Source: Pseudohaliea rubra DSM 19751
GTDB lineage: Bacteria > Pseudomonadota > Gammaproteobacteria > Pseudomonadales > Halieaceae
Reading direction: 5' to 3'
Assembly (NCBI RefSeq): GCF_000764025.1
Contig: NZ_KN234746.1
Span: 62,001 to 126,000 of the forward strand
Length of the DNA: 64,000 nucleotides
Shown here: positions 17,107 through 25,585 of the stretch, piece after piece
Layout: each line of letters begins with the position of its first letter
Numbering within the stretch: position 1 is the first letter of the stretch
Position numbers and translations under genes: made by a program
The notes under the pieces: generated by a model
Told to the model about the DNA's origin: nothing
Seen by the model: the letters and a program-made list of their open reading frames with translations, nothing else
Database searches by the model: none

Positions 17107-17199
17107 ATGGCCCTGGACCTCATCGGCGCCGGCTACGGCGTCTGGTTCGATCGGCTCCGCGCTGCAACCGCGCTGCCCGAACGCCTCGACAACCGCTAA
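17107..17199 (+). pseudogene. Probable remnant of a sulfotransferase-family gene
   Basis: A 30-codon frame, ATG to TAA. Its first 11 residues, 'MALDLIGAGYG', match the conserved beginning of bacterial sulfotransferase-family proteins ('..VIGAGFGRTGT..'), but the text then jumps to unrelated sequence ('VWFDRL...') and stops. The P-loop continuation (RTGT) is missing. I read this as the two ends of a gene joined by an internal deletion; a genuine micropeptide is the alternative. It lies between the GST stop (17101) and the carboxypeptidase start (17210). Confidence 0.4.
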
Positions 17200-17209
17200 A
17201 GGAATCCTC

Positions 17210-18727
17210 ATGCGCAAGCGCCTCTTCATTTACCTCTGCCTGCTCCTGTGCCTGCCGATGCTGGCCCGTGCCGACGCGGAGGAAACCGCTCCGGCCATTC
17301 CCGAACCCACCGCCTTCGTGAGCGAACACCGGGGCTCTTTCAACGGCAGTTCCGTACATTATGTGGCGCGGGCAGGCGAGACCTACCTGCGCGACGCCGA
17401 CGGCGAACCCACCGCCAGTATCTTCAGCTTTGCCTATGTGGCGAAGGACGCCAGTGAGGACCGCCCGGTCACCTTCGTCTGGAACGGCGGACCAGGCTCG
17501 GCGTCCCTCTGGCTGCACATGGGCACCTTCGGACCCAAGCGGGTGGTAGTACCAAGCGATGCGAGCCATCCCGGGGTGCCGCCCTATCCCATCGTCGACG
17601 CCACGGAAACGATCCTCGACCTGACGGACCTCGTATTCATCGACCCCGTGGGCACCGGCTATTCCCGCGCTCTCGGCGACCACGAAGGTACAGAGTTCTG
17701 GGGCCTGACCGAAGATGCGGCGTCCATGGCGGAATTCATCAAACGCTGGCTGGCCGCCAACGGCCGCTGGAATTCGCCGAAGTTCATCCTCGGCGAAAGC
17801 TTCGGCACGACCCGGGCGGCCCTCGTGGCTAAACTGCTCGAAGATGAGTATCGCGTCGCCCTGAACGGCCTGGTGATGATCTCCCAGGCGCTGGACTACG
17901 CCGGCTCAACCCCCTATGTACGCGACAACCTGATTTCCTACGTGACCTACGTGCCGACTATGGCAGCCACCGCCTGGCACCACGGCAAGGTGGACCGCGA
18001 GGGTACAGACCTGGAGACCTTCCTGCAGGATGCCCGGAACTTCGCCGTGGATGAACTGCTGCCGGCCCTGTTCCGCGGCAACGCACTGGATCCACAGGCG
18101 CGCAGGCGGGTCCGCGACGGCCTGGTGCGCTTCACCGGCCTTTCTCCGACCTATGTGGAGCGTGCGAACCTGCGCATCAACGGCCGCCGCTTCGCTGCAG
18201 AGCTGCTCCGCGATCAGGGGCTGACCGTGGGCCTGAATGACGCACGCTACCTCGGCGACCCGGTGGACCACCTCGCCGACCGCCCCGGCGCGGACGCTGC
18301 CGGCGATGCGTTCTCCGCCGCCTTTACCGGCGCGCTGCTGAGCTACCTCCACGGAGAGCTGGGGATCACCTGGGAGCGGCCCTATCTTTCCCCGGCGGAC
18401 CCGGAGCTCAGCAAGCACTGGAACTGGAGCCGGAAAGCTCCCGGTGATACCTGGGAGCCGGCCTGGGTGAACACAGCGCACGATCTGGCCCGCGCCCTCG
18501 AGGCCAATCCGGCGCTACGGGTGTTTGTCGCCGGCGGCTACCACGACCTGGTCACACCCTTCTTCGACGCGGAATTCACCCTGCGACGCCACGGCATCGG
18601 CGCCGAGCGGGTGGATTTCCGCTTCTACCACGGCGGGCACATGATGTACGTGCACGAGCCGTCCCGGCAGGCACTGCTCGGTGATGTGCGTAGCTTTATG
18701 AACGGGGCGCTGCGCGGGGCGCCATAA
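17210..18727 (+). CDS. S10 family serine carboxypeptidase, exported
   Basis: 505 residues with a signal peptide ('MRKRLFIYLCLLLCLPMLARA'). 'VTFVWNGGPGSASLWLH' is the oxyanion-hole signature, 'ILGESFGTTRAALVA' holds the nucleophile Ser, 'GGYHDLVTP' the Asp and 'HGGHMMYVHEPS' the His of the catalytic triad. S10 peptidases trim C-terminal residues from peptides; bacterial members are usually periplasmic. AAAGGA precedes the ATG. It probably supports growth on peptides; neighbours give no stronger clue. Confidence 0.9.
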   Translation: MRKRLFIYLCLLLCLPMLARADAEETAPAIPEPTAFVSEHRGSFNGSSVHYVARAGETYLRDADGEPTASIFSFAYVAKDASEDRPVTFVWNGGPGSASLWLHMGTFGPKRVVVPSDASHPGVPPYPIVDATETILDLTDLVFIDPVGTGYSRALGDHEGTEFWGLTEDAASMAEFIKRWLAANGRWNSPKFILGESFGTTRAALVAKLLEDEYRVALNGLVMISQALDYAGSTPYVRDNLISYVTYVPTMAATAWHHGKVDREGTDLETFLQDARNFAVDELLPALFRGNALDPQARRRVRDGLVRFTGLSPTYVERANLRINGRRFAAELLRDQGLTVGLNDARYLGDPVDHLADRPGADAAGDAFSAAFTGALLSYLHGELGITWERPYLSPADPELSKHWNWSRKAPGDTWEPAWVNTAHDLARALEANPALRVFVAGGYHDLVTPFFDAEFTLRRHGIGAERVDFRFYHGGHMMYVHEPSRQALLGDVRSFMNGALRGAP

Positions 18728-18730
18728 CCC

Positions 18731-18967
18731 TTACAGACTGTGACTACCGTCGCAGCGCGGCACGTCCCCGGTCGCCTTGCAAGTGCAGAAGAACACCTTC
18801 CCCGCCGCCGCTGCCGTGTATTTCACCGGGGTGATGTCCGTACCCCGGTGTGAGCCGTCACAGAAAGGCTGTGACGCGCTGCGTCCGCAGGCGCACCAGA
18901 AGTAGTCCCGACCCGCTTCCAACTCCACGGGGATCGGCCGATCCCCCGCTCTCACTGCATCTGCCAT
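18731..18967 (-). CDS. CDGSH-type iron-sulfur protein with two CDGSH motifs
   Basis: 78 residues containing two iron-sulfur motifs: 'CACGRSASQPFCDGSH' and 'CTCKATGDVPRCDGSH'. Each provides three Cys and one His, so the protein should bind two [2Fe-2S] clusters, as in bacterial MitoNEET-like tandem CDGSH proteins. AGGAGG is well placed before the ATG at 18967; longer open frames running through the neighbouring receptor gene are artefacts. It is divergent from the TonB-receptor gene, and the spacer holds an operator-like site. An electron-transfer or cluster-delivery role is inferred from the family. Confidence 0.88.
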   Translation of the reverse strand: MADAVRAGDRPIPVELEAGRDYFWCACGRSASQPFCDGSHRGTDITPVKYTAAAAGKVFFCTCKATGDVPRCDGSHSL

Positions 18968-19027
18968 GGTGATTCCTCCTGTCGCCCCAGCGCGCGAATG
19001 CTTCGCAATGCTGCCATGCACTTGCAA

Positions 19028-19045
19028 ATCAAACAACTGCTTGGT
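19028..19045. promoter_or_regulatory. Candidate TetR-type operator, copy 1
   Basis: An 18-base site ending GCTTGGT, aligned to ATCAAACAACTGCTTGGT. It shares its right arm and several left-arm positions with the sites at 22612-22629 and 27177-27194. It lies between the CDGSH gene and the TonB-receptor gene, about 90 bases upstream of the latter. Assignment to the TetR protein at 21479 is inference. Confidence 0.45.
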
Positions 19046-19132
19046 AGGTTGGAATCGCGCGGCCCGGCCGCGCGCCCGGTGCCCCGGGGCACCACGGCTG
19101 ATAACCATAATGCGAAAGCCAGGAGAACTACG

Positions 19133-21430
19133 ATGAAGTACCCGCACTCCACCCGTCGTCCGCTGTGCCAGGCGATTCTCCTCGCCTCGCTCACAGCTGT
19201 GCCCGCAGCCGCGCTTGCCCAGAATCCCGCAGGAGAGGCAGGTTTTGCCGGCATTGAGGAAGTGATCGTGACCGCGCGAAAGCGCGAGGAAAGCGTCCAG
19301 AACACCCCCGTCTCCATGGTCGCCGTCGGCGCCGAGGGCTTGAAGGCACGCTCCGTCGACAGCTTCGGGCGCCTTGGCGAGGTTGCACCGAACATCGAGA
19401 TCAACGGCGGCATTCCGAACGGTGGCGGCAGTGCCACGCAGATTTTCATCCGCGGTATCGGTCAGGATGATTACTCCTTCCCGAACGAGCCGGGCGTCGG
19501 CCTGTACATCGACGACGTTTATATCTCCCGCAGTGCAGCGGCAGATTTCGGCTTCATGGATATCGAGCGCATCGAGATCCTGCGTGGCCCGCAGGGCACC
19601 CTCTACGGCAGGAACACCATCGGCGGGGCAGTGAAGATCGTCACCCGCAAGCCCGAGGGCAGCAACAGCGGCGAAGTGGGCGTGACCGTGGGCCGCTATG
19701 ATCGCCTCGATGTTTATGCCAACTATGATATGGCTCTCACGGACCGGCTTGCGGCCAAGTTTGCCGTTGCCACCTTCAACCGGGATGGCCTCGGCAGCAA
19801 CCTTATCGGCCAGGACCTGGGCGAAGACGACGAGATCGACGCCCGGGCGAGCTTCCGCTGGGATGCCAGCGATACGCTGGAGGTGCTGTTCACCGCAGAC
19901 TACATGAAGCAGGAGCAGGCCGGGCCCGCAGGCTCCATGGTGCGTTTTGATGCTCTGGACCCGGGAACCGACTCGCTGATCAATGACCTGCTGGCACCGC
20001 CGGTGGTCGAAGAGTTCAACCTGCAACCACCCCTCGATCGCTATGGTGAGGCGTGGGTGAAGACCCTGGATGACTGCAACAAGTGTGTCTACGACTCGGG
20101 CGGCACCGTGGAAACCCGGGACGACGGCGAGATCTGGGGCGCAGCACTGACCATCAACAAGACCATCGGTGACAGCCTTTTCCGTTCCATTACCGCCGTG
20201 CGCGACTACGACATCGATATCCGCCGGGACTCGGAACACACCCCCTTCGATATCGTCCAGGTCGACAACCCGGAAACCTTCACTCAGTACACCCAGGAAT
20301 TCCAGTGGAACGGCACGGGTATGGACGGCAGGCTTGATTACGTGCTCGGCGTCTTCGGCCTCTACGAGGACGGCGACAGCGAACTGTTCGCACCCTTGCT
20401 GTCCGGGCTCTTCGACGTGACCGGCGGTCTCGCAGACAACACGGCGTTCATCACCACGGAGTACGAGGCCTACTCCCTCGCCGCCTACGCCGAAGCCACC
20501 TACGCCCTCACGGACCGGCTCGCCCTGACCGTTGGCGGGCGCTTCACGCACGACGACAAGGAATACATCTATGGCCTCTCCAGGCCTGAGTCGGGCCAGG
20601 TGCCGCTACCCCCGGAGCGGCTGGCAGACGACTGGACCGAGTTCCTGCCCAAGGCGGGGCTGGAATACCAGCAGACAGACGACCTGCTCTGGTACGCCAA
20701 TGCGTCGCGGGGCTACAAGGCCGGCGGCTATAACTCCCGGGCCCTGTCGGGCATTGCGCCGAAGGCATACGATCCGGAATTCGTTGACGTCTATGAAGTC
20801 GGCTTCAAATCAAGTTGGGCAGACAATACCTTTACTCTCAACGGCGCACTGTTCTACAACGAGTACACGGACATTCAGCTCCTGGCAGTACTTGATCTCG
20901 GCGGCGGCAACGTCGAAACAGTCATTGAAAACGCGGGCGAAGCCACAATTGTCGGTGGCGAACTCGAGTTCCAGTGGATGCCTACGGCGAACTGGAACTT
21001 CTCCGGTGGTATCGGCCTCCTGGACGCCGAGTACGACAGCGTCGGCGCATCCGCAGCGGGCGCGGGCATCGCGGAAAGTAACGAGCTCATCAATGCACCG
21101 GAACTCAGCGCCAACCTCTCCGGGGAGTACCGCGTTCCGCTGGCCAGCGGCGACCTCGCATTGCGCGCGGACATGATCTATCGCGACGACCAGTACCGCG
21201 ATGCCGTGAACACGCCGGAGCTGCAGGCTGAAGCCTATACGCTGTGGAACGGTCGGGTGACCTGGACCTCCGCCAGCGAACGCTGGGAGGTGGCAGGCTT
21301 CGTCACTAACATCACGGACGAGATCTTTGTGACCAATGGCGTATCCGTCCTCGGCCTTGGCTATGTCGAGGCCTACTACAGCCGGCCGCGGGAATGGGGC
21401 CTCTCGGTCACTATGAACTTCGGTAGTTGA
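19133..21430 (+). CDS. TonB-dependent receptor
   Basis: 765 residues. The ATG at 19133 follows AGGAG and a signal peptide ends near 'AAALAQ'. The TonB-box/plug entry 'IEEVIVTARKREESVQNTP' and the plug motif 'IERIEILRGPQGTLYGRNT' are typical of the large receptor group found in marine gammaproteobacteria and sphingomonads that take up hydrophobic or carbohydrate ligands rather than siderophores. The barrel ends 'LSVTMNFGS'. A strong terminator follows. The TetR gene lies convergent behind it. Its neighbours (CoA ligase, thiolase, P450, cupin) suggest an organic carbon source as ligand (inference). Confidence 0.9.
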   Translation: MKYPHSTRRPLCQAILLASLTAVPAAALAQNPAGEAGFAGIEEVIVTARKREESVQNTPVSMVAVGAEGLKARSVDSFGRLGEVAPNIEINGGIPNGGGSATQIFIRGIGQDDYSFPNEPGVGLYIDDVYISRSAAADFGFMDIERIEILRGPQGTLYGRNTIGGAVKIVTRKPEGSNSGEVGVTVGRYDRLDVYANYDMALTDRLAAKFAVATFNRDGLGSNLIGQDLGEDDEIDARASFRWDASDTLEVLFTADYMKQEQAGPAGSMVRFDALDPGTDSLINDLLAPPVVEEFNLQPPLDRYGEAWVKTLDDCNKCVYDSGGTVETRDDGEIWGAALTINKTIGDSLFRSITAVRDYDIDIRRDSEHTPFDIVQVDNPETFTQYTQEFQWNGTGMDGRLDYVLGVFGLYEDGDSELFAPLLSGLFDVTGGLADNTAFITTEYEAYSLAAYAEATYALTDRLALTVGGRFTHDDKEYIYGLSRPESGQVPLPPERLADDWTEFLPKAGLEYQQTDDLLWYANASRGYKAGGYNSRALSGIAPKAYDPEFVDVYEVGFKSSWADNTFTLNGALFYNEYTDIQLLAVLDLGGGNVETVIENAGEATIVGGELEFQWMPTANWNFSGGIGLLDAEYDSVGASAAGAGIAESNELINAPELSANLSGEYRVPLASGDLALRADMIYRDDQYRDAVNTPELQAEAYTLWNGRVTWTSASERWEVAGFVTNITDEIFVTNGVSVLGLGYVEAYYSRPREWGLSVTMNFGS

Positions 21431-21449
21431 GCCACAACTCCCCGGGCTG

Positions 21450-21479
21450 GGCGCCACCCGAAGGGGTGGCGCCTTTTTT
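21450..21479 (+). terminator. Rho-independent terminator
   Basis: A perfect 10-base stem GGCGCCACCC/GGGTGGCGCC with loop GAAG is followed by six T residues. It ends the TonB-receptor transcript and touches the stop of the convergent TetR gene. Confidence 0.9.
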
Positions 21480-22081
21480 CATGCACCAGGATCCAGCTGA
21501 AGCCGAAACGCGTCGACGATCCCGCCGGCGATGCTGGCGGGGCTCTCCGAGCCACCGGGCTGATACCAGGTGGGCGTCCAGTTGAGCGCGCCAAGAAGGG
21601 AGAGGCGAAACAGGCGCGGGCTCACGGTAGCCGGGAGGGGCAGCGCTGAAACCAGCGTGCGGAAGATGTCCTCGTAGCCTTCCCGCTGCTGCAGCAGCGT
21701 AGCGCGAACGTCACCATCAAAATGGCTGGGGAACTGCGGCGTGATCACCTGCGAAAAGGGACTGGGGCCGAGCAGTACCTCAAGGTGAGCGCAACAGGCC
21801 GCCGCCATGCGCTCCCAGGGCGGGGTGCCGGCCGCGGCAAGCGCGCCCTCCACCGCCTCCGTCACCTGCGCAACGCCGCGGGCATGGGCTTCAAGCAGGA
21901 GTTCTTCCTTCGAGGCAAAGTGATAGTAAAGGGACCCGGAAAGGATACCGACCTGCTGGGCGATATCGCGGATCGATGTGGCCGCATAACCCTTGCTGGC
22001 AAACAGCGCAGCCGCTGCCTCAAGCACATCATCACGACGATTACTGCGGTCACTGAGTGCCGCCTTTGCCTTCGGTGCCAC
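21479..22081 (-). CDS. TetR/AcrR family transcriptional regulator
   Basis: 200 residues from a GTG at 22081, which has AGAGG upstream and gives the normal TetR length; the longer open frame would run into the cupin gene. The HTH region reads 'VLEAAAALFASKGYAATSIRDIAQQVGILSGSLYYHFASKEELL' in two overlapping parts, the classic TetR DNA-binding pattern. The C-terminal helical domain would bind an effector, in this context perhaps an acyl-CoA or aromatic compound. The gene follows the cupin gene on the same strand with a 22-base gap. It is the best candidate for the shared ACCAAG...CTTGGT operator seen at three promoters in this region. Confidence 0.85.
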   Translation of the reverse strand: MAPKAKAALSDRSNRRDDVLEAAAALFASKGYAATSIRDIAQQVGILSGSLYYHFASKEELLLEAHARGVAQVTEAVEGALAAAGTPPWERMAAACCAHLEVLLGPSPFSQVITPQFPSHFDGDVRATLLQQREGYEDIFRTLVSALPLPATVSPRLFRLSLLGALNWTPTWYQPGGSESPASIAGGIVDAFRLQLDPGA

Positions 22082-22103
22082 CTTCAGCCTCTGGAGGACG
22101 GGG

Positions 22104-22550
22104 TCAGGGCTGATAATACTGCTTGAAGAAGTCCAGGGTAAGCGTGTCGACCACGTTATCGTCCTCATCGAGGATGTCGAGCATCTCCGGCCCCGTACCC
22201 TGGAAGCTCGCATAGACCGTCATGCCCTGCTCCGACGAATAGGGCGTGTGGGCGCTGCCCGGCGGCTCGTAGGAGAACGTACCCGGGAAATGCATTTCAT
22301 CCCCCTCGCGGTAGCCCCAGAGCCCCTCAAGAGTCAGGGCCACCGCCGTACAACGGTGGTTGTGCTTTGCGAATTCCTTGTGCGGATCCTGGCGGAAAAG
22401 AAAATCCACCCTGTGGCGCTTCTCATCCACGGTAAGCACCTTGATGTAGTTTCCAGGCTGCCCATCGACTTCCTGCCAGTCCAGCAGATTGCTGTTGACG
22501 TTCTCGATCTCGCCGAAGCTCGTGCGCAGGGTCTTTTCCAGTACGTTCAT
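22104..22550 (-). CDS. Cupin-domain protein (2,4'-dihydroxyacetophenone dioxygenase-like)
   Basis: 148 residues. The start at ATG 22550 is chosen over an open extension because that extension crosses the operator and promoter region. 'KHNHRCTAVALTLEGLWGYREGD' gives the first cupin motif (His ligands) and 'SYEPPGSAHTPYS' the second. This pattern resembles the single-domain cupins annotated as 2,4'-dihydroxyacetophenone dioxygenase family or ChrR-like proteins. A metal-dependent ring-cleaving or C-C cleaving reaction is possible but not shown. It is divergent from the cytochrome/propeller lipoprotein gene. Confidence 0.7.
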   Translation of the reverse strand: MNVLEKTLRTSFGEIENVNSNLLDWQEVDGQPGNYIKVLTVDEKRHRVDFLFRQDPHKEFAKHNHRCTAVALTLEGLWGYREGDEMHFPGTFSYEPPGSAHTPYSSEQGMTVYASFQGTGPEMLDILDEDDNVVDTLTLDFFKQYYQP

Positions 22551-22611
22551 CACGGTCACGGTAGCTACCTCGTTAGCTCTTTTATCAGCGTTTACAGATG
22601 GCCGGCGTACA

Positions 22612-22629
22612 AACAACCAATCGCTTGGT
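22612..22629. promoter_or_regulatory. Candidate TetR-type operator, copy 2
   Basis: AACAACCAATCGCTTGGT, sharing the ATCGCTTGGT right half with the site at 27177-27194. It lies 62 bases upstream of the cupin start and 67 bases upstream of the lipoprotein start, in the divergent promoter region. Confidence 0.5.
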
Positions 22630-22696
22630 AGCCTGAGTATAACCTGATATATTTCCAGCCCTCTACCTAGGCCAACGGGACCGAGGACGCGACACA

Positions 22697-24325
22697 ATGA
22701 TAAAACGCATCCGCCCGGGCTGCCGCAGTGCCATCGTCGGCGCAGCCCTTGCCCTTTTCATGACCGGCTGTGAGCGAAACCCCACAACCGGGCCGGTCAG
22801 CACACCCAGTGCTGCAAACACACCCGCAGCGCTCATCGTCACGACGGCGGACGGAAGCCCGCTTGCCGGGGCGATGGTCAGCGCTGCCCTCGATGCGCAG
22901 CGAACAGTCACCCGCTTTACAGATACCGACGGCACACTGACGCTGGCTTCCCTGCCCGCTGACGTGGCATCGATCACCGTTCGCTACCCCGGTCTGGCCA
23001 GTCGCACCCTGGCACCGGTTCCCGGGAAGGTAGCGTTGGCGCCAGACCCGGCCTTTCTCCGCACCCTTCCAAGCAGCCGCTGGCTGTCCCTGCTCCCGGA
23101 GGGCGAGCGGAAACGCGAATTCACCGTGAATTGCGGCACCTGCCACGAGCTCAGCCACGATCGGATCATGATCGATGGCCGGCCGCGGACGAAAGACGAA
23201 TGGCTCGCGGCTATTGCCATGATGCGCGCCATGGATGCCTACGAGGTGATCCCGCCGGATTTCGACGATGCTGCCTACGCGGCCTGGCTCGCCGACAGCC
23301 TGAGCGCGGAACGGATCGCCACCCTTACGCCGGCACCGCGGGAAAACGCCGCAGCGCTTGGCGCCATAGAAATCACCGAGTATGCCCTGCCGCAGGATGA
23401 TTCCCTGCCCCATGATCTGGTCATCGGACCTGCCGGGCGCATCTGGATCACGGCCTTTTTTTACGACGAGCTCTGGGCCCTCGATCCCGCTACGGGCGCC
23501 ATCGAGACCTTCTCGGCGGACGACCGCCCGGCAGTAAACGCACAGCCGAGGGCCCTGAAATTCGACGACGACGGTACCCTCTGGGTGGTAAACGGCGGCA
23601 CGGAGGCTGTACTGCGCTTCGATCCGGCGAGCGGCGACTACGAAGAGATTGCCGTCGGCATGTATGCCCACAGCCTGGATATCGACCCCGCCGGCGACAT
23701 CTGGGTCAATGACTATTTCGCCGCTGAAGAGCGTATCGCCCGGGTGGCGGCAGCAGACAGCACGGTAACAACCATCGCCGTCCCCCCTGCCCGGCGCCCC
23801 GCCAGCGAAGGCCTGCCCCTGCCTTACGGGCTGCAGGTAGACGGCGCTGGGCGCCTCTACAGCACGCAGCTGGCGGCCAATACGCTGGTGCGCTACGACA
23901 CCCGCAGCGGCGCAGGCACCTTGTTCGAAATGCCCGCGGCGAACAGCGGACCGCGCCGCCCGGGCCTCGATAGCGCTGACGGCCTGTGGATACCGGAGTT
24001 CAACACCGGCTACCTGGCCTACTTCGATCCGGACCGGGAGCGCTTCGACCGTATCCGCCTGGGTTCCTCTTCCCTGGGGCTTTACGACGTGGAGGTGAAC
24101 CAGGCGAACGATGACATCTGGACCACCGGATCCCTGGCCTCGACACTCATCCGCTACCGGCACGGGGACGGCTCGATCCTCTCCGTACCGCTGCCGACGG
24201 AGCCGGCCTACACGCGCCACATTGCCGTCGACGAAGCGACCGGTGCCGTCTGGACGGCTTACTCCTCCCTGCCGGCGGCAACGCCGCGTGTAGCTCGCCT
24301 GCGCTTCCTCGACCAGAAAGATTAA
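22697..24325 (+). CDS. Lipoprotein with cytochrome c motif and virginiamycin B lyase-like beta-propeller
   Basis: 542 residues in four parts: a lipobox signal peptide ('LALFMTGC'), a carboxypeptidase-regulatory-like domain (about 45-115), a single haem-binding motif 'CGTCHE' near 147 in 'FTVNCGTCHELSHDRI', and a C-terminal six-blade-type propeller with repeated 'D..G.lWV/iT' units ('GPAGRIWITAF', 'DDDGTLWVVNGG', 'DPAGDIWVNDYF'). The propeller matches the streptogramin lyase/SMP-30-like class. An envelope-anchored haem protein with a sensor or lyase-like propeller is implied. Its reaction is unknown; antibiotic lyase activity should not be assumed. It is convergent with the thiolase gene. Confidence 0.8.
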   Translation: MIKRIRPGCRSAIVGAALALFMTGCERNPTTGPVSTPSAANTPAALIVTTADGSPLAGAMVSAALDAQRTVTRFTDTDGTLTLASLPADVASITVRYPGLASRTLAPVPGKVALAPDPAFLRTLPSSRWLSLLPEGERKREFTVNCGTCHELSHDRIMIDGRPRTKDEWLAAIAMMRAMDAYEVIPPDFDDAAYAAWLADSLSAERIATLTPAPRENAAALGAIEITEYALPQDDSLPHDLVIGPAGRIWITAFFYDELWALDPATGAIETFSADDRPAVNAQPRALKFDDDGTLWVVNGGTEAVLRFDPASGDYEEIAVGMYAHSLDIDPAGDIWVNDYFAAEERIARVAAADSTVTTIAVPPARRPASEGLPLPYGLQVDGAGRLYSTQLAANTLVRYDTRSGAGTLFEMPAANSGPRRPGLDSADGLWIPEFNTGYLAYFDPDRERFDRIRLGSSSLGLYDVEVNQANDDIWTTGSLASTLIRYRHGDGSILSVPLPTEPAYTRHIAVDEATGAVWTAYSSLPAATPRVARLRFLDQKD

Positions 24326-24345
24326 GCGGGCCGCTCAGGCCCGCT
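24325..24345. terminator. Hairpin between convergent genes
   Basis: An 8-base stem AGCGGGCC/GGCCCGCT with loop GCTCA spans the stop codons of the propeller lipoprotein (+) and thiolase (-) genes. It may terminate both directions; only the minus side is followed by a T-rich stretch. Confidence 0.4.
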
Positions 24346-25585
24346 GCAGAAGCACCACCGAGCAGGCCGCCTCGTCAAAACCGACGACACCACCGCCGTT
24401 TTCCGCCAGAGCCGTGTGCGCACCGGGCACCTGACGGGGGCCGGCCTCACCCCGGAGCTGTTCCGTGAGCTCCGCGATCATCGACAGGCCCGTAGCCCCC
24501 ACAGGGTGGCCCTTGGAGACGAGCCCGCCGGAGGTGTTGATCGGCAGGCGCCCACCGAGGGTCGTTGCGCCGCTTTCAACAAAGGAGCCGCCCTGCCCCT
24601 CCTCGCAGAAGCCGAGCATCTCGGCCTGGTAGAGCTCGCAGAAGGCAGTGGCGTCGTGGACTTCGGCAACGTCGATGGCCTCCGGGCCCAAACCGGCCTG
24701 GCGGTAGGCTTTTTGTGCCGCCACGCGACTCAAACCGGACTCATCGAGGGCGCGGTACTTGCCGCCGGAGAGTGCCGTTGCCGCCACCCGTACTGCGCGC
24801 TCGCGCACCGTGGTGGGGAGTTCGCGCAGCCGCCGGGCCGAAACCAGCAGCGCCCCTGCGGCACCGTCACCAATGGGTGCACACATGGCGCGGGTCAGCG
24901 GCCAGGATACCTCACGGTCGGCAAGGACCTCCGCCACAGTCATTTCGAACTGGTACTGTGCCCGGGGATTGAGAGCCCCGTGTCCGTGGTTCTTTGCCGC
25001 AGCTGCTGCGATCTGCGCCTGGGTCGTTCCGTAGCGCTTCATGTGGTAGCAGGCCTGCATGGCATAGGTATCCATGAAGATCGAGCGATCCGGACCCGGG
25101 TCAAAGGTCTTGCCCGCCTCGGCCCCGGCGGCGGCGTAATAGGCCCGCCACTCATCCTTGTCATACTGGTCTATCCCGCCCTCGAAGAGCCGCGCGGACT
25201 GCGCCGGCGCGTCCGGATAGAAGGTCTTCTCCACACCCAGCGCCAGTACCGTATCCGCCGTACCCGCGGCGATATCCTTCCAGGCGCCGTTCAGAGCCAT
25301 GGACGCGGTAGCACAACCGCCCTCGACATTGACTACGGGCACACGCTCCGGGAATAAACCCTCCCGCACCAGCGGCGTCAGGCAGACCTGGCCACGGATG
25401 CTGCCCTGCTCTTCCACCCACATGCCGCAGTTACCGAACCAGCAGCTCTCAATGGCAGCGCCGTCTTCCAGCCCCGCATCCGCCAGCACCCCGAGATAGG
25501 CCTCCCGGGCCAGGTCCTTGACGGTAGCATCGGGACGCTTGCCGAAGGCCGTGCTGAAAACCCCGATCAGATAGATATCGCTCAC
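24335..25585 (-). CDS. Thiolase family protein (SCP-x/lipid-transfer type)
   Basis: 416 residues, GTG start overlapping the stop of the CoA ligase (GTGA). The nucleophilic Cys is in 'VEGGCATASMAL' (Cys about 91); the C-terminal half carries 'EVHDATAFCELYQAEML' and 'INTSGGLVSKGHPVGATG', which includes the general-base His and the last catalytic region. This spacing is that of the SCP-x-like thiolases, common in sterol and isoprenoid side-chain degradation, which release propionyl- or acetyl-CoA. A catabolic role with the upstream CoA ligase is inferred. Confidence 0.88.
   Translation of the reverse strand: MSDIYLIGVFSTAFGKRPDATVKDLAREAYLGVLADAGLEDGAAIESCWFGNCGMWVEEQGSIRGQVCLTPLVREGLFPERVPVVNVEGGCATASMALNGAWKDIAAGTADTVLALGVEKTFYPDAPAQSARLFEGGIDQYDKDEWRAYYAAAGAEAGKTFDPGPDRSIFMDTYAMQACYHMKRYGTTQAQIAAAAAKNHGHGALNPRAQYQFEMTVAEVLADREVSWPLTRAMCAPIGDGAAGALLVSARRLRELPTTVRERAVRVAATALSGGKYRALDESGLSRVAAQKAYRQAGLGPEAIDVAEVHDATAFCELYQAEMLGFCEEGQGGSFVESGATTLGGRLPINTSGGLVSKGHPVGATGLSMIAELTEQLRGEAGPRQVPGAHTALAENGGGVVGFDEAACSVVLLQRA

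Noticed and set aside
18731-20551. A 606-codon minus-strand frame ending in the CDGSH protein
   Set aside because: Only its last 78 codons are the real gene (AGGAGG before ATG 18967); the rest is antisense to the receptor.
22697-24325. Virginiamycin B lyase as an antibiotic-resistance gene
   Set aside because: The lipobox, carboxypeptidase-like domain and haem motif show a different protein; only the propeller is shared.
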